A stretch of 64,000 nucleotides of DNA from Acanthaster planci (taxonomy: Eukaryota; Echinodermata; Asteroidea; Valvatida; Acanthasteridae), in assembly GCF_001949145.1 (NCBI RefSeq), contig NW_019091547.1:253945-317944 (forward strand), written 5' to 3'. The translations under genes were made by a program, and so were the position numbers. Each line of letters opens with the position of its first letter. Position 1 is the stretch's first letter. The notes below the pieces were generated by a model. That model was not told where the DNA came from, ran no database searches, and was given only the letters and a program-made list of their open reading frames with translations. Of the stretch, positions 1-13,600 are shown in pieces.

Positions 1-1592
1 TAATTTGTCAACATTTTGTCAAACTTGTTACAGGCACCCCCCCCACACTTTATAAGAAACCCAAAAGATTGAAGACTCTTCAGAGCATGAAATGTACCAC
101 TGGAGAAACAGGATGTAGGGTTGAACGCCACAGAGGAATTTCAGCAAGAAAGAAAATAACAATAGCACAATCATACCCTACAGGCAGTGTCATTGTTTAG
201 AATTTGATCGGATATTTGTTGAAGCCAGAAACCTATACCATGCAAAGGCGCTGACAAAATATTAGGCATAGATTGTCATTTTGAAATTTTTGATGAGTTG
301 ATTATCTTTGGACAGAACATAGTATTGCAAAACTGTTGCTGGGGGAATCTCCTATGATAGTACAGTACAATGTGTTAAACTTGACCAATAAACATGGTCA
401 AGGTGTGAACATGTACCTAAGAATTTGCAAGTGCTAGTGGTACAAGCATGTACACTGAGTACATGAGTATACCGGCACCAATATGCAGATGCTTCATACA
501 TATGTACATGTACCACTGTATTTTGGGACCAGCACACTAAAAAGCACGCAACAACTGAACATTTAATTTACCATTATGACCAACTGCCCTTCAACGCGCT
601 TGAAGGACAAATGTGAAAAAGACAGTTATTCTAGTTTTTCAGATTTTACATGTCATTGCAAAGCTGACCAAAAGAACAGACAGCAGAACAATCCATGTGC
701 TTTAGACAACCTTTGGCAGGTATCATGGTCCCAGAGAAATACCATCGCAAAATTACATGTGTGGTGGCAGTACGTACATGTACATGTACATGTACTACAC
801 GTAGTATGTGTGTTATATGTACAGTATAACCAATGGGTACAAATGGGTACCTGTACATTACCTAGGAAGGATAACTGATCACTTTGTTCTAGGGAAAATG
901 GGTTACATTGTGAACTAGAACTTTTCTTAGGATAAGGTACAGACATTTAATTTTCTCTTGACAAATGTCCACTTGTCAACTCAACAATCAGGATTTATAA
1001 CCTACAGTGTGTATTAATAAATAATCGATAACAATTGTAAAAATGTTACTTTCCCAGATGTGTAAGTCACATGAGGGGACCAGCACATGTACACGTACAG
1101 ATCAAAGACCTGCTTGATGTACATGTACACAGTGCAGTACACACACTAGTGTGCTGCCTGGATTCAAACTATGGTTATGGGCTGACTTCCAAAAGGCATG
1201 TGTTCCTGCCATACTTGGTGTAGTCTTGTGTGAAAAACAAACTTAGCCTTTGTGCAGAAGGCAACTTGGGAGAAAAAACTTTTACTGCGGGGTCGATGCA
1301 ATTTGTGGTTCCACAACTGTGTGGTTATGCATGGTCAATTTGAAAAGAAGAAAGCAGGACTGCACCCATGAACTTGCTGTCACCTCCGCTCACTAGGGAC
1401 GTGCCTGAGGTCAAGACCTTCTGGGATTAATCTCTGACTGATCAATATCCTGAACGTTACCAGCCGCCATGTACAACATGTACATGTACATGTATGGCTG
1501 ATAAGTGCAAACAAACCCCCAAAGTGCAAGATACATGTCAATGTACCACTACCATGTGCCAAAAACCTCTTTCATCACCCTGACACTCCTAG
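1..1592. other. No gene recognised; repeat-rich flank
   Basis: AT-rich sequence with scattered TACATGTA runs (for example 770-795, 1085-1130, 1470-1495). The open frames here pass through those runs and show no domain. If the RN-tre-like gene continues leftwards, this stretch is intronic. Confidence 0.4.
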
Positions 1593-1712
1593 ACCCTTCA
1601 AGATCCACCAGATGGCTTTAGAGGATTTTTCAGGATTGAGGAAGAATTAACCCATCCACTGTTGGAACAGCTTTTAAAGTACTTCATAGAAGAGAAAAAA
1701 CTGCCTGCCTAA
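1593..1712 (+). CDS. Probable terminal coding exon of an unrecognised gene
   Basis: A strong pyrimidine tract and acceptor (caccctgacactcctag) open directly into 39 in-frame codons and a TAA. The translation begins TLQDPPDGFRGFFRIEEEL and ends in a helix-like, charged HPLLEQLLKYFIEEKKLPA. Its composition is protein-like and unlike the TACATG-derived frames nearby. I do not recognise the family, no upstream partner exon was found within 1-1592, and no AATAAA follows closely. If real, it is on the strand opposite the RN-tre-like gene and inside or beyond that gene's next intron. Confidence 0.35.
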   Translation, partial: TLQDPPDGFRGFFRIEEELTHPLLEQLLKYFIEEKKLPA

Positions 1713-3226
1713 TGGAGGATACTGTTTTGAGGATTCAGGGAGATGTATGCCAAACGGCAAACGAAATTCTTTTTGAAGACACTGCCACTTAAAAAGGTAT
1801 GCATATATTCTTTGGGTGCAGTGCAGGTACATTTACACATACAGGTACAACAATACGGTCTAATGTGGACACCTTCAGCCATCGGTGACGTTACAATGGT
1901 TTAGATCCTCAGGCTTGAACAGGGAACACAATGTACATGAATGTGCAAAGTATGAATGCTATGATTTGTGCGCACTCTGGGAGTTGTACATACTGCACAT
2001 GTACAATGTACAATAAGTAAACAAGTACGTGTATATGGTACCAGTACAATGTACATGTGCACGTACATACAATTCACATGGACTGCACCTGGTAAAACTA
2101 AGGTACCACAGTCAGTGCCCATACTTGTTCTCAATGAGATTGAGCAAACAGTGCCCTCATTTGTTGCTGTGCAAAGTGAATAGATCTGAATTGAAACAAC
2201 TAAGCAGAGAGGATCCTCTTCGCTCGCTGTAGAAAATGCCAATCTTGAAATCCATGGATTAAAGATTTTTACAAGCTAGTCTTTCGATAATTGTTCGCCA
2301 AATTTTGCAACATCGGATATTGGTGAAAAAACAGATGTGAAGTAAAATTTCAGAAGATGTTCATTTAGGGAATATCCTGACACCACCTTGTGTAGCATTT
2401 AGATTTTTATCCTACATGTATGTTGAACCAGACACATCCTGTTTCATTTCCCTGTGACCACAGCTCAATTTACTCACAAATCCAAGAAAATCAGCTGTAA
2501 AAAATTCAATCTCTAAATTGTCACTGCGGTACTGGCAAGTGATACAGAACAAATTCGTTCCCTTCCGATTCACTGCTACCACACTCAATCACCAAGTCAC
2601 CATAGCAACTTGTACTGTGAACTTACCATACCAGCCAAATGTCAGAAGTTCACATGCCATTAAAGCTGGGAGTATATGAATTCGGGGAAAAAAGTTACTA
2701 AAAATGCTTCCCCTTTGAATGGAATGAGCCTATTTAAAGATTTACAACATGTACACCGTACAACAAACATATCCACAAAATCCCTTGACAGGACTGAATT
2801 AAAACTTGACAGATGCACTTTACAGACAAGTTCTGTTTCAAAAAGATTGGTCATGGGACAGCCAGGATCTTGGAGGACAATAGTCCAATCTGGCAGTGAA
2901 ATGGCTCCCCCCACACAAAAAACCAAGCCTTCTAGAGTTAGGGAATTTAACAAAACATTGTCTTCAAAAGGCAATGGTCACACATGACACCCACTGATTG
3001 TTATTTTCACGTACATGTAGATGTGCTCACACCCTTATCCATGGGCATATTCCTTACACAAAAGCACTAAGCATTGTGGGTACAGTACCTTGCACCTATG
3101 GCCAATGCTTATAATGTGTTCTGTGTGCACGTCACCCAACAAGTCATGGCGCTGACTTCAGGTTGAAAGGGGGCCATCACGCAATGGCCCTCATTAAAGC
3201 CAGCCACTCGTGCCAAATGAACTCAC

Positions 3227-3410
3227 CAGAAATGACTGTGACCACGGCATGGCTTCAAAAACCTCCGAATTCATATTACCCATACTGTCGTCGTCAGCTT
3301 CGGACATCTCCTGGTCTAACCTGGTCATTGCAGAGATGTTCACATAAAAATGTTCCTGCGAGTCCGTGGGCATCATACACTTGCTCACTTTGTTTGGCAG
3401 AGGGGCAATC
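3227..3410 (-). CDS. Candidate internal coding exon, protein unrecognised
   Basis: Between aagtgtcag and gtgagt lies an open frame of 61 codons with one leading base. It includes VSKCMMPTDSQEHFYV, then MTRLDQEMSEADDDSMGN and SEVFEAMPWSQ. The acidic, Met-rich composition looks coding. It lies on the same strand as the RN-tre-like gene but shows no TBC motif, so it may be part of a separate or nested gene. The pyrimidine tract before the acceptor is weak. Confidence 0.3.
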
Positions 3411-4599
3411 CTGACACTTGAAGTTGCAGAGACACATTAAAACAGTGGATTGAGGCAGGAAATTCAATAAGCTAGTTCCGACTTTTGATCTCCCCTACAT
3501 GTATGTCATAACGAAGTGAACAGCGGTCTAAGAACAAACTCCACAGCACGCATGGGCTTGTACAAGATACATGTACAGGCAACTGAAGGATCAATCTATC
3601 CAAGCATAGAATTTACACTTTTGAGTTTCACACGGTGTAAATCTGTGAAGGCAATGGACCAGAGTGCTGTTCAATGTAGAAACTGGACTTTCATTAAGGA
3701 ATAGTAGTGATCCTTCTTGCCAACTGGTAATCCTTGGAAGAATCTTCTCTTCTCTACTGCTGTATTAAGAGTGAACATACATGTAGTTTCTCCCATTAGC
3801 TGCGTCAGATGTCAAACTTGTACATGTACAGCTCCTTACCCATACTGGCAGCAAAGTTACATGCACAATGTACATGTATGTACCGTACATGGCTATCAAC
3901 CAGGGCCAGCGTCCACACTGGATTCCTTGAAGATACAATTTACTTTGTGGTCACCAAGCTGTACATTAGCATGGACCAGTTGCATGAAATTGAACACACA
4001 CAAAAGACTCTAAACCAAACAGAAATCTTTCTGATAGCCCTGGTAAAGATGTTCACGCTGTGCATGGAAGTCGTTCTCCTGACTCCGCTTGGCCAAAGCA
4101 CCCTCTGGGCAGGGGACACCAGCTACCATCCAGAGTCCCCACACATGTACTCAAGTGATCAGCTGTGTCCAGCACACGGTCAACGTACTGCACACATACA
4201 CCTCCTGGAGTGACAACTGCGATGGCCAAGCACCGTGTAATACCCGACATCCTAGGCCTGTCTACATGGAACTGTGCTAATGCGCTGCCTGTCTAGGAAC
4301 ATCAGTAGCAACACCTACTCAAGAGGTGCAGACTCCCGTCTCGGAGTCATGCGTCACAAATCTGTGCATTCTGCACGGTGGAAAAGAGAAGGGGGGAAGG
4401 GGTGGGAACGAACCCTGGCCAAGTTCTGCTGCCAACGACTTACCAGAAATGAGTGACTCACTCTTGTGACAAGACTGAATGCAGAGTCAACAGAGGAAGT
4501 GTGCCTACCGGTTCCGAGGGCATGGAACTAATTTTTGCGAGTGGTGCGCGCACGGCATCTGTGCGGATGTTGCACAAACATGGGGGCCAAAGGGGTTTC

Positions 4600-4665
4600 T
4601 CGCAGGCTTAAAATAGGACAAGTCCACACACTTCATTCTTCACTTCTCAGCTGATTGGCCAAAAG
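4600..4665 (-). promoter_or_regulatory. Possible promoter: CCAAT box and TATA-like element
   Basis: Read on the minus strand, a canonical NF-Y type GGCCAATCAGC lies at 4661-4651. About 35 bases downstream is the TATA-like CCTATTTTAAGCC, followed by a CpG-richer stretch (GTGCGCGCAC). This would drive transcription leftwards, towards the candidate exon at 3410. It is inferred from motifs only. Confidence 0.22.
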
Positions 4666-6499
4666 GCCATGGTGCTTCTGTTGTGATCTTTGACACACAG
4701 AGTAAAAGAAAAATAGTGAAAAAATGATTCACTGGGTGTAGACTGAAATCAAAGCAGTCAAATGTAAATGTACATAAATAAACATGTACTTGACGCGCAT
4801 TGCACTGTGTAGTGCATATTGCTGATGGTCATTTGAACACTCCGTATTGTTACCCGTCCCCTTGAAAGTAACAGTCTCCTCCCTTCCCTAATTTCATCAG
4901 CATAGTAAACTGCATGTACCGGTGCATGTAACTTGTGGCTTTGAGCTGCAATAGGCCGTGCTACTCTCACAAAAAAAATACTTCTTATTTAGCATATTAA
5001 CGGTGTTAATTAACCCTAACCCCCAAGGGTGTATTTAAAGTCGTATTGAAATTGGAGGATTTGGGACTGTTAGGGTTTATGTAGGTTTTCATGGATCAAT
5101 TTTAAAAGCTGTTAAATTCGTCAACTTCCAATCTGTTTTCTAAGCTAATAATAATCTGCATACTCATGAGCAGAGTGGTGATGTTATTAAGTTAAGATAA
5201 TGATTTGCATGCCTACTTGTCCATGTACATGTACATGAACCTTATGGTCTCTCCTGAAATTGCATCAAATCCTGAATCCCTGTTTCTATAGCAACAACAG
5301 AGACACATACATGTACAAGCTACTGAAATGTGCATTGCTAGCCATTTATTTATGTGTGATTTCTACAAGAAATACAGCACTGGCCAATGCATCAACCGCA
5401 TGCGCACAACATACAGACATGTACATGTACATTTACTGTGAAACCAAAGCACCCATCACAATTCAAGAATAAGCACACTATTTGAGGGCATATCCACTTT
5501 GTGCATGCATGACCCCTATGTTAAAAGATTTCCCAAGAGCTTCTCTCTTCTTTGCTAATGAGAGTGGTACATGTACAGGTACATGTACATATACTTGTAG
5601 TCCAAGGGGGTTGGGATCCAATAGAAACTACATGTAGAAAGCACAGTTTTCTAAAACTAGGACACTTAATGCTTGCGCCTCTTAAAGAAGCAAGACCGGC
5701 TGTCTGGAAATTCCACAAACAAGCACAACAAACTTCAACCTGCTGACAAGAGTTGGTCATACAGCTGTATGGGAAACCTCTGCAGTATCATATCATAGAG
5801 CTCACTATTTATAGAATTTGCCGGTCCTATTTATAGCTATGCTTAGGTGCCTTGAACCATGACAGTTTGAACCAACTGAGCAGTGACAGCTATCCAAGGT
5901 CCACAGAGTGGACAGGATGTTCCTATGACTCACTGTTGTGCATCTCATTATTCAACAGTTCACCTCAAGCCAGAGGCAGGGCTCAATCAAATGAAGGGAG
6001 CCCTCTTGTTCTCTGATACGGCAAGGTTCAAGGTGTGCAGGTTTCTGCATCTCTCACTCACACTAACTACCGCCACAGATAAGTTTTGTTTTTGAAACAG
6101 AACTTTGAATTGTACAGGTACTAGTACATCATGTACATGTCGAGGTACATGACCAGTGCAAAATGCATGAACCCATTAGAGGGTTGCCAGCCCCTTGCAG
6201 AAGTTCAGTGGAAGGCACACGTACCAGTAGCATTATTTTGAGCAACAATGCATTGTGGGAACCATGCACAATTCCAATCAAGTGAAAGTTCTAAACATCA
6301 GAACTTTGAAAAGTTCAGACAGGAAACCTCTGTACCTTGCCGAAACAAACATGCAACACAAAACAAGCCAAATAATTTCTACAATCTTTCCATCAGACAC
6401 AAATAATTTATTTACATGTATGTCATTTGTAAAGTGCATATTTTTTACAAATACTGTATGTTCAAATGCGCTACACGCTGAATAGCTGAAGGCACACAG

Positions 6500-6740
6500 G
6501 TGCAAAGGTGCCTGGGGCAGCTGGTAAATGACCCTTATCTATGCATGGAGTACAACAAGATACTGCAAATGCCAATTTTGGCAGAGGGAAAGAAAACCAG
6601 AAAGCCTAGAGACAACCTTCATGGCACAGGAGAGAACCAACAAACAACCCTACTGGCATACCCTCCACGTGTATGGCCCAGACCAAGAATTGAACTCGGG
6701 GACCACAGTGGTGGTCCTGTGACACAGAAAACATCAGCAG
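6500..6740 (-). repeat. tRNA-derived SINE-like repeat
   Basis: The plus strand contains CCAAGAATTGAACTCGGG. On the minus strand this reads as a Pol III B-box-like sequence (CGAGTTCAATTC), preceded by an ACCACTGTGG segment as in tRNA-derived SINEs. The boundaries are uncertain. Confidence 0.35.
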
Positions 6741-7593
6741 TCTAAAAATGTTTGATAGAATTTCAAAACAACCAATGAATGGATGCTAATATATACATGT
6801 AGTTCAGACATATCATCCGAAACACTTCATCCAAAACACAGACATTTCAGGCATGGGGGGAGGAAAGCTGCATACATGTACAATGTAGGAAGGAGGTTTG
6901 ATGTGGGGGTAACTAACAAATTTCAATGGCTTTTAAAAGATACTTATATCTTTATTTTTTTAACAAAGATATTTAAATCACTTTGACTGTGATAAAATTG
7001 AACTTCATGCACAGTATGAGTCTCGTGACTTGGACCCAAGACTCAAAGTGCGGAATTTCAACATGGACTTTCAACACCTGGCAGTGGCCAACATAATCAG
7101 CGTTAAGTTTTGTTACCCCAAAACAAGTCTGTTGTGGGCTGACAGAGGGGATGGGAAGCAAAGGGAAGAGGTGGTCAGTTAGTCTGAAATTTGCTCTCAT
7201 ACACAACTGTCAAATTTCAATTTCAAGGATTTTTCCTTTGTTAATAAGCCAGCAAGCAGTATGGATGTCTTTTAGACACTAGGTAGGCCATTTTGGACAC
7301 GCTGTTTTGTCATGCCAAGGTATACACAAGTAACGGCACAGATCTTCAGCAGTCCAGCCATCCAGGTTTTCCATTCAGTGCAAATTGGGCCACCCTGCTG
7401 AAGTTCGAGTCCCAGCACTACAATCTGCAGATAGGAATTTTAGTCTCCCTTTGAGTCACGCTGCCTTTCCTTGCAAAGACCTTTCTGGTAGCTTCCTCCA
7501 ACTGGAAACTGATACCTTACTATCTCCTGTCAAAGGAATTGGGACTACACTCCAGAGAGTCTTTCGATGGAGTATTTTCCAACCCTCACTTAC

Positions 7594-7636
7594 CTTCCTT
7601 TCTTCTTCATCTGGGCTTGGGGGTAATTCATGCTCT
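7594..7636 (-). CDS. USP6NL: USP6NL-like third coding exon
   Basis: A 43-base exon after gttgtag. It completes the split Gln codon and encodes EHELPPSPDEEERK before gtaagt. It corresponds to the acidic linker preceding the TBC domain. The frame leaves phase 0. Confidence 0.75.
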
Positions 7637-10600
7637 CTACAACGCCACAAAAAAAATCAATCAAAAGAAAATTATGGATCTCTTAGAGGATTAAAATTAT
7701 CACAAAACACGACTCTCTCACACTTTTTTGCTAGAACCATTTGGAAACGCAGTCAGAAAATAGAATGTATTGACACTTCAAACTTCAAGCAAATGGAAAC
7801 TGAAAAAAGGGAAAGGGAAAACTACTTTAAAATGATAGCCGGTACAAGGAAAAGTTCGAATAGCAAATTCTGTAATAGACAAGTGAGAATACATGTAGAA
7901 TACAGTTACTACTGGGACTGAAACAGGATACAAGGAAATTTCAAGGAAATGGAAGTTTGTTTTCTGCATGCTGCATTGGGCAATGAATTGGTTGCTTGGT
8001 CTCTAAAATGAAGCCTGCGCACTTACTGTAAAAAGCCATTTTTGTCAGTGACCTTGTAGATGATAAAGGATGCATCTTCCCATGGATCAATCTTGGCACC
8101 TGGTTCACGCCCCTACAATAAGAAAAAAAGATATGGACAGTGCTAACTGTACATGCACAATAAACATGAAGGTGAAGGTTTTAAGCTTTATATTTTGAAA
8201 CAGTTTCAGTCCACTGCTGTAAGTGTAATGACAAGTTTTGTAAGTAGTCACTACCCGTACCTCAAACCACAAAATATCCTTTGTAGAAGTCTGGTTCATA
8301 ATGATGCCATGTACATATAAAAACCACAAATCTGTTTGTAGAGACTGTTTTTGGTAAAGTGAGAAGTTTGCAAACTTAACTGTTGATAAATTTACTCATT
8401 CTGAGATCTCTAAATATAATACCAACTTAAAACAGAGACGAACACTGCATTGTTTACTATAAATGTACATGTACGTACAAGTGAAGTTGGAATCAACAAA
8501 ATGGAAAACTAATGAAAAAAGGCATGTCCATACACCTACATTGTATACGTATCTTGAATAGAAATGTGCTCAAGCTGACAGAACAAACTGAAGGTTTCAA
8601 ATCACAATACATACAATGTAAACATATTACAATGAGATTTTCCAGATCAGATCCAGAAGAATGTACTGTTCTCTGTTTAAAAGTCAAGGGTTTTGCGGAC
8701 TTGCGCTTAAAGATCGAGTATACTGTAGCCAATTCAAGATGAAGTACATGTATCTAACGATCGCGTTGCTCGGGTTTGGGTTACCAAACTGACATTTGTG
8801 CGGCCTGCAGTGCCCTGAGGGCAGAAGATTCAATGTAGTGGGGTTATTATCTCTGGATTGTGCAGGCAAAGCTTCATGCCAGTGTGTTTCGCATGCCCTC
8901 GTGTATCAGATGAACATCTCCCTCAATTGGAAAGCATCTGGTCTCTGGGTAGGCTAGGGAGTCCTTTTGGTGGCATGTTAAAATGTTACAGTGTAGTGTG
9001 ATCACATGTACAGGTATGTATACTGTACATGTACGGTACAGTGTACATCAGCTTCAGTTTTGCCCACTAGCGTGCAGTGGGGTAGAGCTGAAGGTTTACC
9101 TACATGTACATGTAGTACAAATAAAGTACTTCATTTTGCAAATTTTTTTTTAAAGATTAACCCCTGTGCCTGGAATGGTAATGCTGGATAAACCTATGGC
9201 TCTAGGATGTGTGTATGGTACATGTACATATGTATATGTGCGTGAAATTAAAAATTTTAAAAATTGTTTTCACATGTAAAAGGAAAACTGTTGAATTCCA
9301 ATAATAATCAACTACCGTAAATATTTAAAAATGAAATGATTGTATAAGATTCGAAGCTTTTCATGTTGGAGATAGCAAGTATTGTACATGTAAAACTAGA
9401 TGTTTGTGGTAGCACCACGGATATACATGTACAGGTAGGGTTCTGAAAAGAACCAGTTCTCAACGTTTCGGACAGTATGCTCTGTCTTTTGTCAGGAGAC
9501 TGTAGAGGGTCCAGTGATGAGGCAGCTTGTATGGTGCGTAGAGGGTAGTGAGGTGTGGAGAGGATGCTAACTCAGGACCCAACCAGCGGCTTGGGGACGT
9601 TGATTGTACCAGTAGTTCAAACTTAAATAAAACTGTTAACCAACCCGTTAAATAGCGCCTAAATCAGTGGCAAATGCGACCACAATTTTGCTAATGCGAT
9701 CATACCGGTATTTTCACCATCCAGTCGCCATTTGGGACTTAAGATAGCTTAAAAACTACATACAAATGTATTTGAGCAATTTTGAGTATGCTTAAAAATA
9801 AAAAAAGCAATGATTATGTACTCAAAGTTCGTTCCAGAAAAGTAGAAATGGCAGCGCAAGTCGCATCGAGTCGCACCGATTGCGCTGTACATGTACATAC
9901 CATACTTTACATGTACACATACACGTGTACAATACATGCATTGCGATCACACGCACGGTTAGGTTGGTTCCTGATCTAAACATACGTTGTTGATGCACTG
10001 TATATGGACACCAGGGCCATTTTACAAACCACAGTATGGCATGGGCTCCATTTTTTGCTGCTGTTTTGCTGCAACGTAAATGAAACTTGAAACGGAGCTC
10101 GTGGCGGAATTACGTCCGAATAACTGATTTCGTGGATTGACCTCATTGGCACTTGAATCAAATATGCAAGTTGTGAGGTGGACGTGTGCCGCTCCAGGTC
10201 ATGATTCTTCGGCATGGATGAACGATGTAAACACAGGGTATTTATACTACACGTACCTACATTCATGAATATTCAGCACACGTGATTACTAAATTTTCAT
10301 AAAAGTGCTGGCGCTTAGATTTTTCCCCATTAGGAGCCAATGGCTACCAAATACTGTTTTTCTGTTTAAAGGGTTGCTGTTAACCGCAGGACACAATAGA
10401 CTCAGTTTCAATAATCATCAAATAAATATTCTCAATGGGTTAACTACCGGTACATGTACGATGGGTGTTATGAACTCCCATGAAATTTCAATACTCGTCA
10501 AAGCAACACATGAAAATGAAATGTTTCAATTCAAACTAATAAAAACTGTTTTGTACCATACATGTACTTTGTAACTCTTGTCAACATCATGTCTTTTTCA

Positions 10601-13600
10601 TATCCAAACACTTTAAAACAAGTGAATTAGTCCAAATTGTCAATTTCCAACAAAACTGTACTAAAAACATGTACACACATGTGCCCGTATTGATACCAGC
10701 ACCTACGGAACATACATGTACGTGTGTGTGTGTAGGCTATGAATGTACGGGTACCCAAACATGTACATGTACATGTAGGCAATACTATGTACATGTACAT
10801 GTACTGGTACACATACATGTACATGTAGGTCATACTGGACATGTACATATACATGTAAGTACATGTACAGTACAAGCAAAAGTTCAATGTTTGGCTGTAG
10901 TTTTCAACAGACAAAAAACTCATCACAAACTACACAGGAGATCAGGAAGGATTTAAAATCTGTTATTGTAAAGGCTCTACCAATATTTACATGATGGGGA
11001 CAGGCATGATACACGTACATGTAACTGCAGGAGCAGTGGTTGGGGAAATTACGACTACTGGGACGAGTCAAGATCCCTTCAGATTGTTCCTAAATTAGAC
11101 TGACAATTCTGAAATATACAGTCCAAAGTTCAGATTTTGCAATCTTAGTAAAAATGTACGGTACACAAGTATATTGTACAGTTGTACATGTGCTGTGCAC
11201 ACATACTGTACCAGTATACACGTACATGTACAGGTACCGGTATGTGTACTGTCCATATTTGTGCAGTTAATCTTTACTGGAAGTAATGAATGAAGGATTC
11301 AAGGGCTGCGTGTACTGGTACATATCCACAAAAAAATTTGTCACACAAAATCTGGACCCCAGTGAAATCTGACACGATTCCACACCAAGCCAATTTCTGA
11401 CTTTTGCACACATGTGCTGTACATGTACGGTTGCATATACATACATGTACATGTACAATGCAGACACACCCTCATATCATGTTGATTTGTGGAGTCCCTT
11501 AAAAAGGATTCTGGGCGTATTGGTTGACTGCTTCAAATTCAATCTTAATCAAGGCTGTCTGTGATGATTTCTACCGTACCGGTACATGTACAATGTAGGT
11601 CAAAAGACCACATCAGGCACAACATGAGGTGAGAAGATCCTCCTCCAAGTCATTTTTTTAATAATGACTACAAAGCCCTTTGTTTCTACTGATGCAAACA
11701 TATCATTATTTGACTAACCAAAATCTTTTGTTTGAGCACGAAAATACCCCTGTATTGAACCTTTAACTCTGCTCTGTCCCCCTCCTAAAAATTATGCACA
11801 GGCATACCTGTATGAATTAATTCTCAAACATGTCAAATATACTAGTGGAGAATAAATTACCCTTTGGAAATCCTCGCATGTCAATGTCATGTGAGGTCAA
11901 ACACAAAAATTCTTCTCCAATTCCCTTTGATTTTTTTGGTGGGTGGGGTTTCCTTTGGGTGTTTTGATGATTTACTTGTTACAGAAATAAACCGGTAGGT
12001 ACCGGTACAGTGTAAGCATGTGTAAATAGAAGCACATACATGTAGTCATGTACATGTACATAGAAGCATGTATACAAATACAAGTTTTTTTAACCTGTTG
12101 GATGAGATTAAACTCTTTTGGGAGGAGGGAGAATTAAAACAGAAACAAACCAACAACACTGTAACAAGAAACAGTAACGGTACATGAACAATGAACATTA
12201 TACTGTAACTTTGACATCAATGAACACATTGCACATGTACATTTTACTTCAAGAACAATTTCCAGACAAGTCTCTCAAATATTCTGTGATCAAAACATGA
12301 AAGATACACATATGAAATGGCATGTACAAGTATGGTACATAGTACACCGTACATGTACACGTAATGTACATACATGTACGCATTCTCAATGCAAGATCAA
12401 ATTTAATTCTTACATTCATCCCCCTGCCTGACACTGTGATAGAAAGTGAGGTCAGGCTGGGCTCAACCCTGCTTCTTATCACAGCCCACTTGAAAGCAAA
12501 GAATGTTTGGCATCAAAACCAGGGAAGTAAAACCTTGCCTCCCATCAAGGATGTTAAAAATTTCAGCACTTGCAGACATATTCATCACATATACATGTAC
12601 ACATGTATACACTGTGTTCACACATGGGAAGGTCTTTCATGCATTGAGGGACATTTCTTTTGTTAGGAAAGTTAGAACTATGATGTGGGGACATATTTAT
12701 CCCCATGACAGAACACCAGACCCGGTGTTTACCAGTACATGTAAAGAATGTACCAGTACACATACATGTAGGTACATGTATGTGTGTGGTCCCCATCATC
12801 TTGTAACCATGTGTGTACATGATTTAATTAATTTACAAACCAGAGGCAGTGTACAAAACATACATATATAGACCTGTGCATGTGCCATGTACAATGTACA
12901 TGTACACATGTATGTACAAGTACGGTACATACAGTTATGTACGTACATGTATGTATACATGTACAACTACGGCATGTGCATGTACAATACATGTGCCATC
13001 CGCTCATTAAATTGTAACATGTATGGATGGGTACATGCACAGTACTGGTGCATGTACCAGTCCGTACATGTACAGATGTACCGATACCTACATGTAATAC
13101 CCATGGCATGCATTTTAAGTCAAATTCCAGTACTATATAAATTCCAAAATCATGATTTCGTTTACGTACATGTACAGTGTAGTGAGTAGAATGGAGTTTA
13201 GTTACAAGAAACTCATTTTCAGTATTGTTTCCCTGAATCTATTACATGTACATGTAAGTACAGCACATCTACATGTACATGTAGGCCTACTGAACATGTT
13301 TTATAACTATGAATGTGGCTGGCACCAAGCCTCCCTTTCAATTAATAAAATTTTTCAATCAATAAATTTTACACTCCCATTTACCAGTAATTACAAATTC
13401 CAACATCTATATAAGTTATTTTGTATATTTTATTTCGTATATTTCATTTTACCACTTTCATTTCCACCTTCAAGTTACAAAACAGTAGATTTATACGGTA
13501 CTCACTTTCAATTTCAACAAAGCTACCGGTAGCACGCAAAGACAGTATACAGCCATCTACATACATGTACCGGTGCATACCGGCATGTGTATGTACATGT

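Noticed and set aside
2660-2987. Open frames of just over 100 codons on both strands of the same DNA
   Set aside because: Both strands being open at once, no splice-site support and no recognisable motif suggest chance.
4040-4460. Minus-strand exon chain SCHKSESLIS + EGALAKRSQENDFHAQ at 4.44 and 4.1 kb
   Set aside because: The frames join, but the second lacks a usable donor to the next exon. The first overlaps a GGGTTCGTTCCCA tRNA-like repeat piece.
7395-7420. GAAGTTCGAGTCCCAGCA, tRNA B-box-like; a similar one near 27465 (GAAGTTCAAGTCCCAACC)
   Set aside because: No A box, cloverleaf or SINE body could be recognised around either, so neither is called a tRNA or SINE.
10627-10956. Overlapping open frames of about 95-99 codons on both strands with Tyr-Met, His-Val and Cys-Thr repeats
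   Set aside because: They arise from reading the TACATG palindrome. The same residues appear in every such array on both strands.
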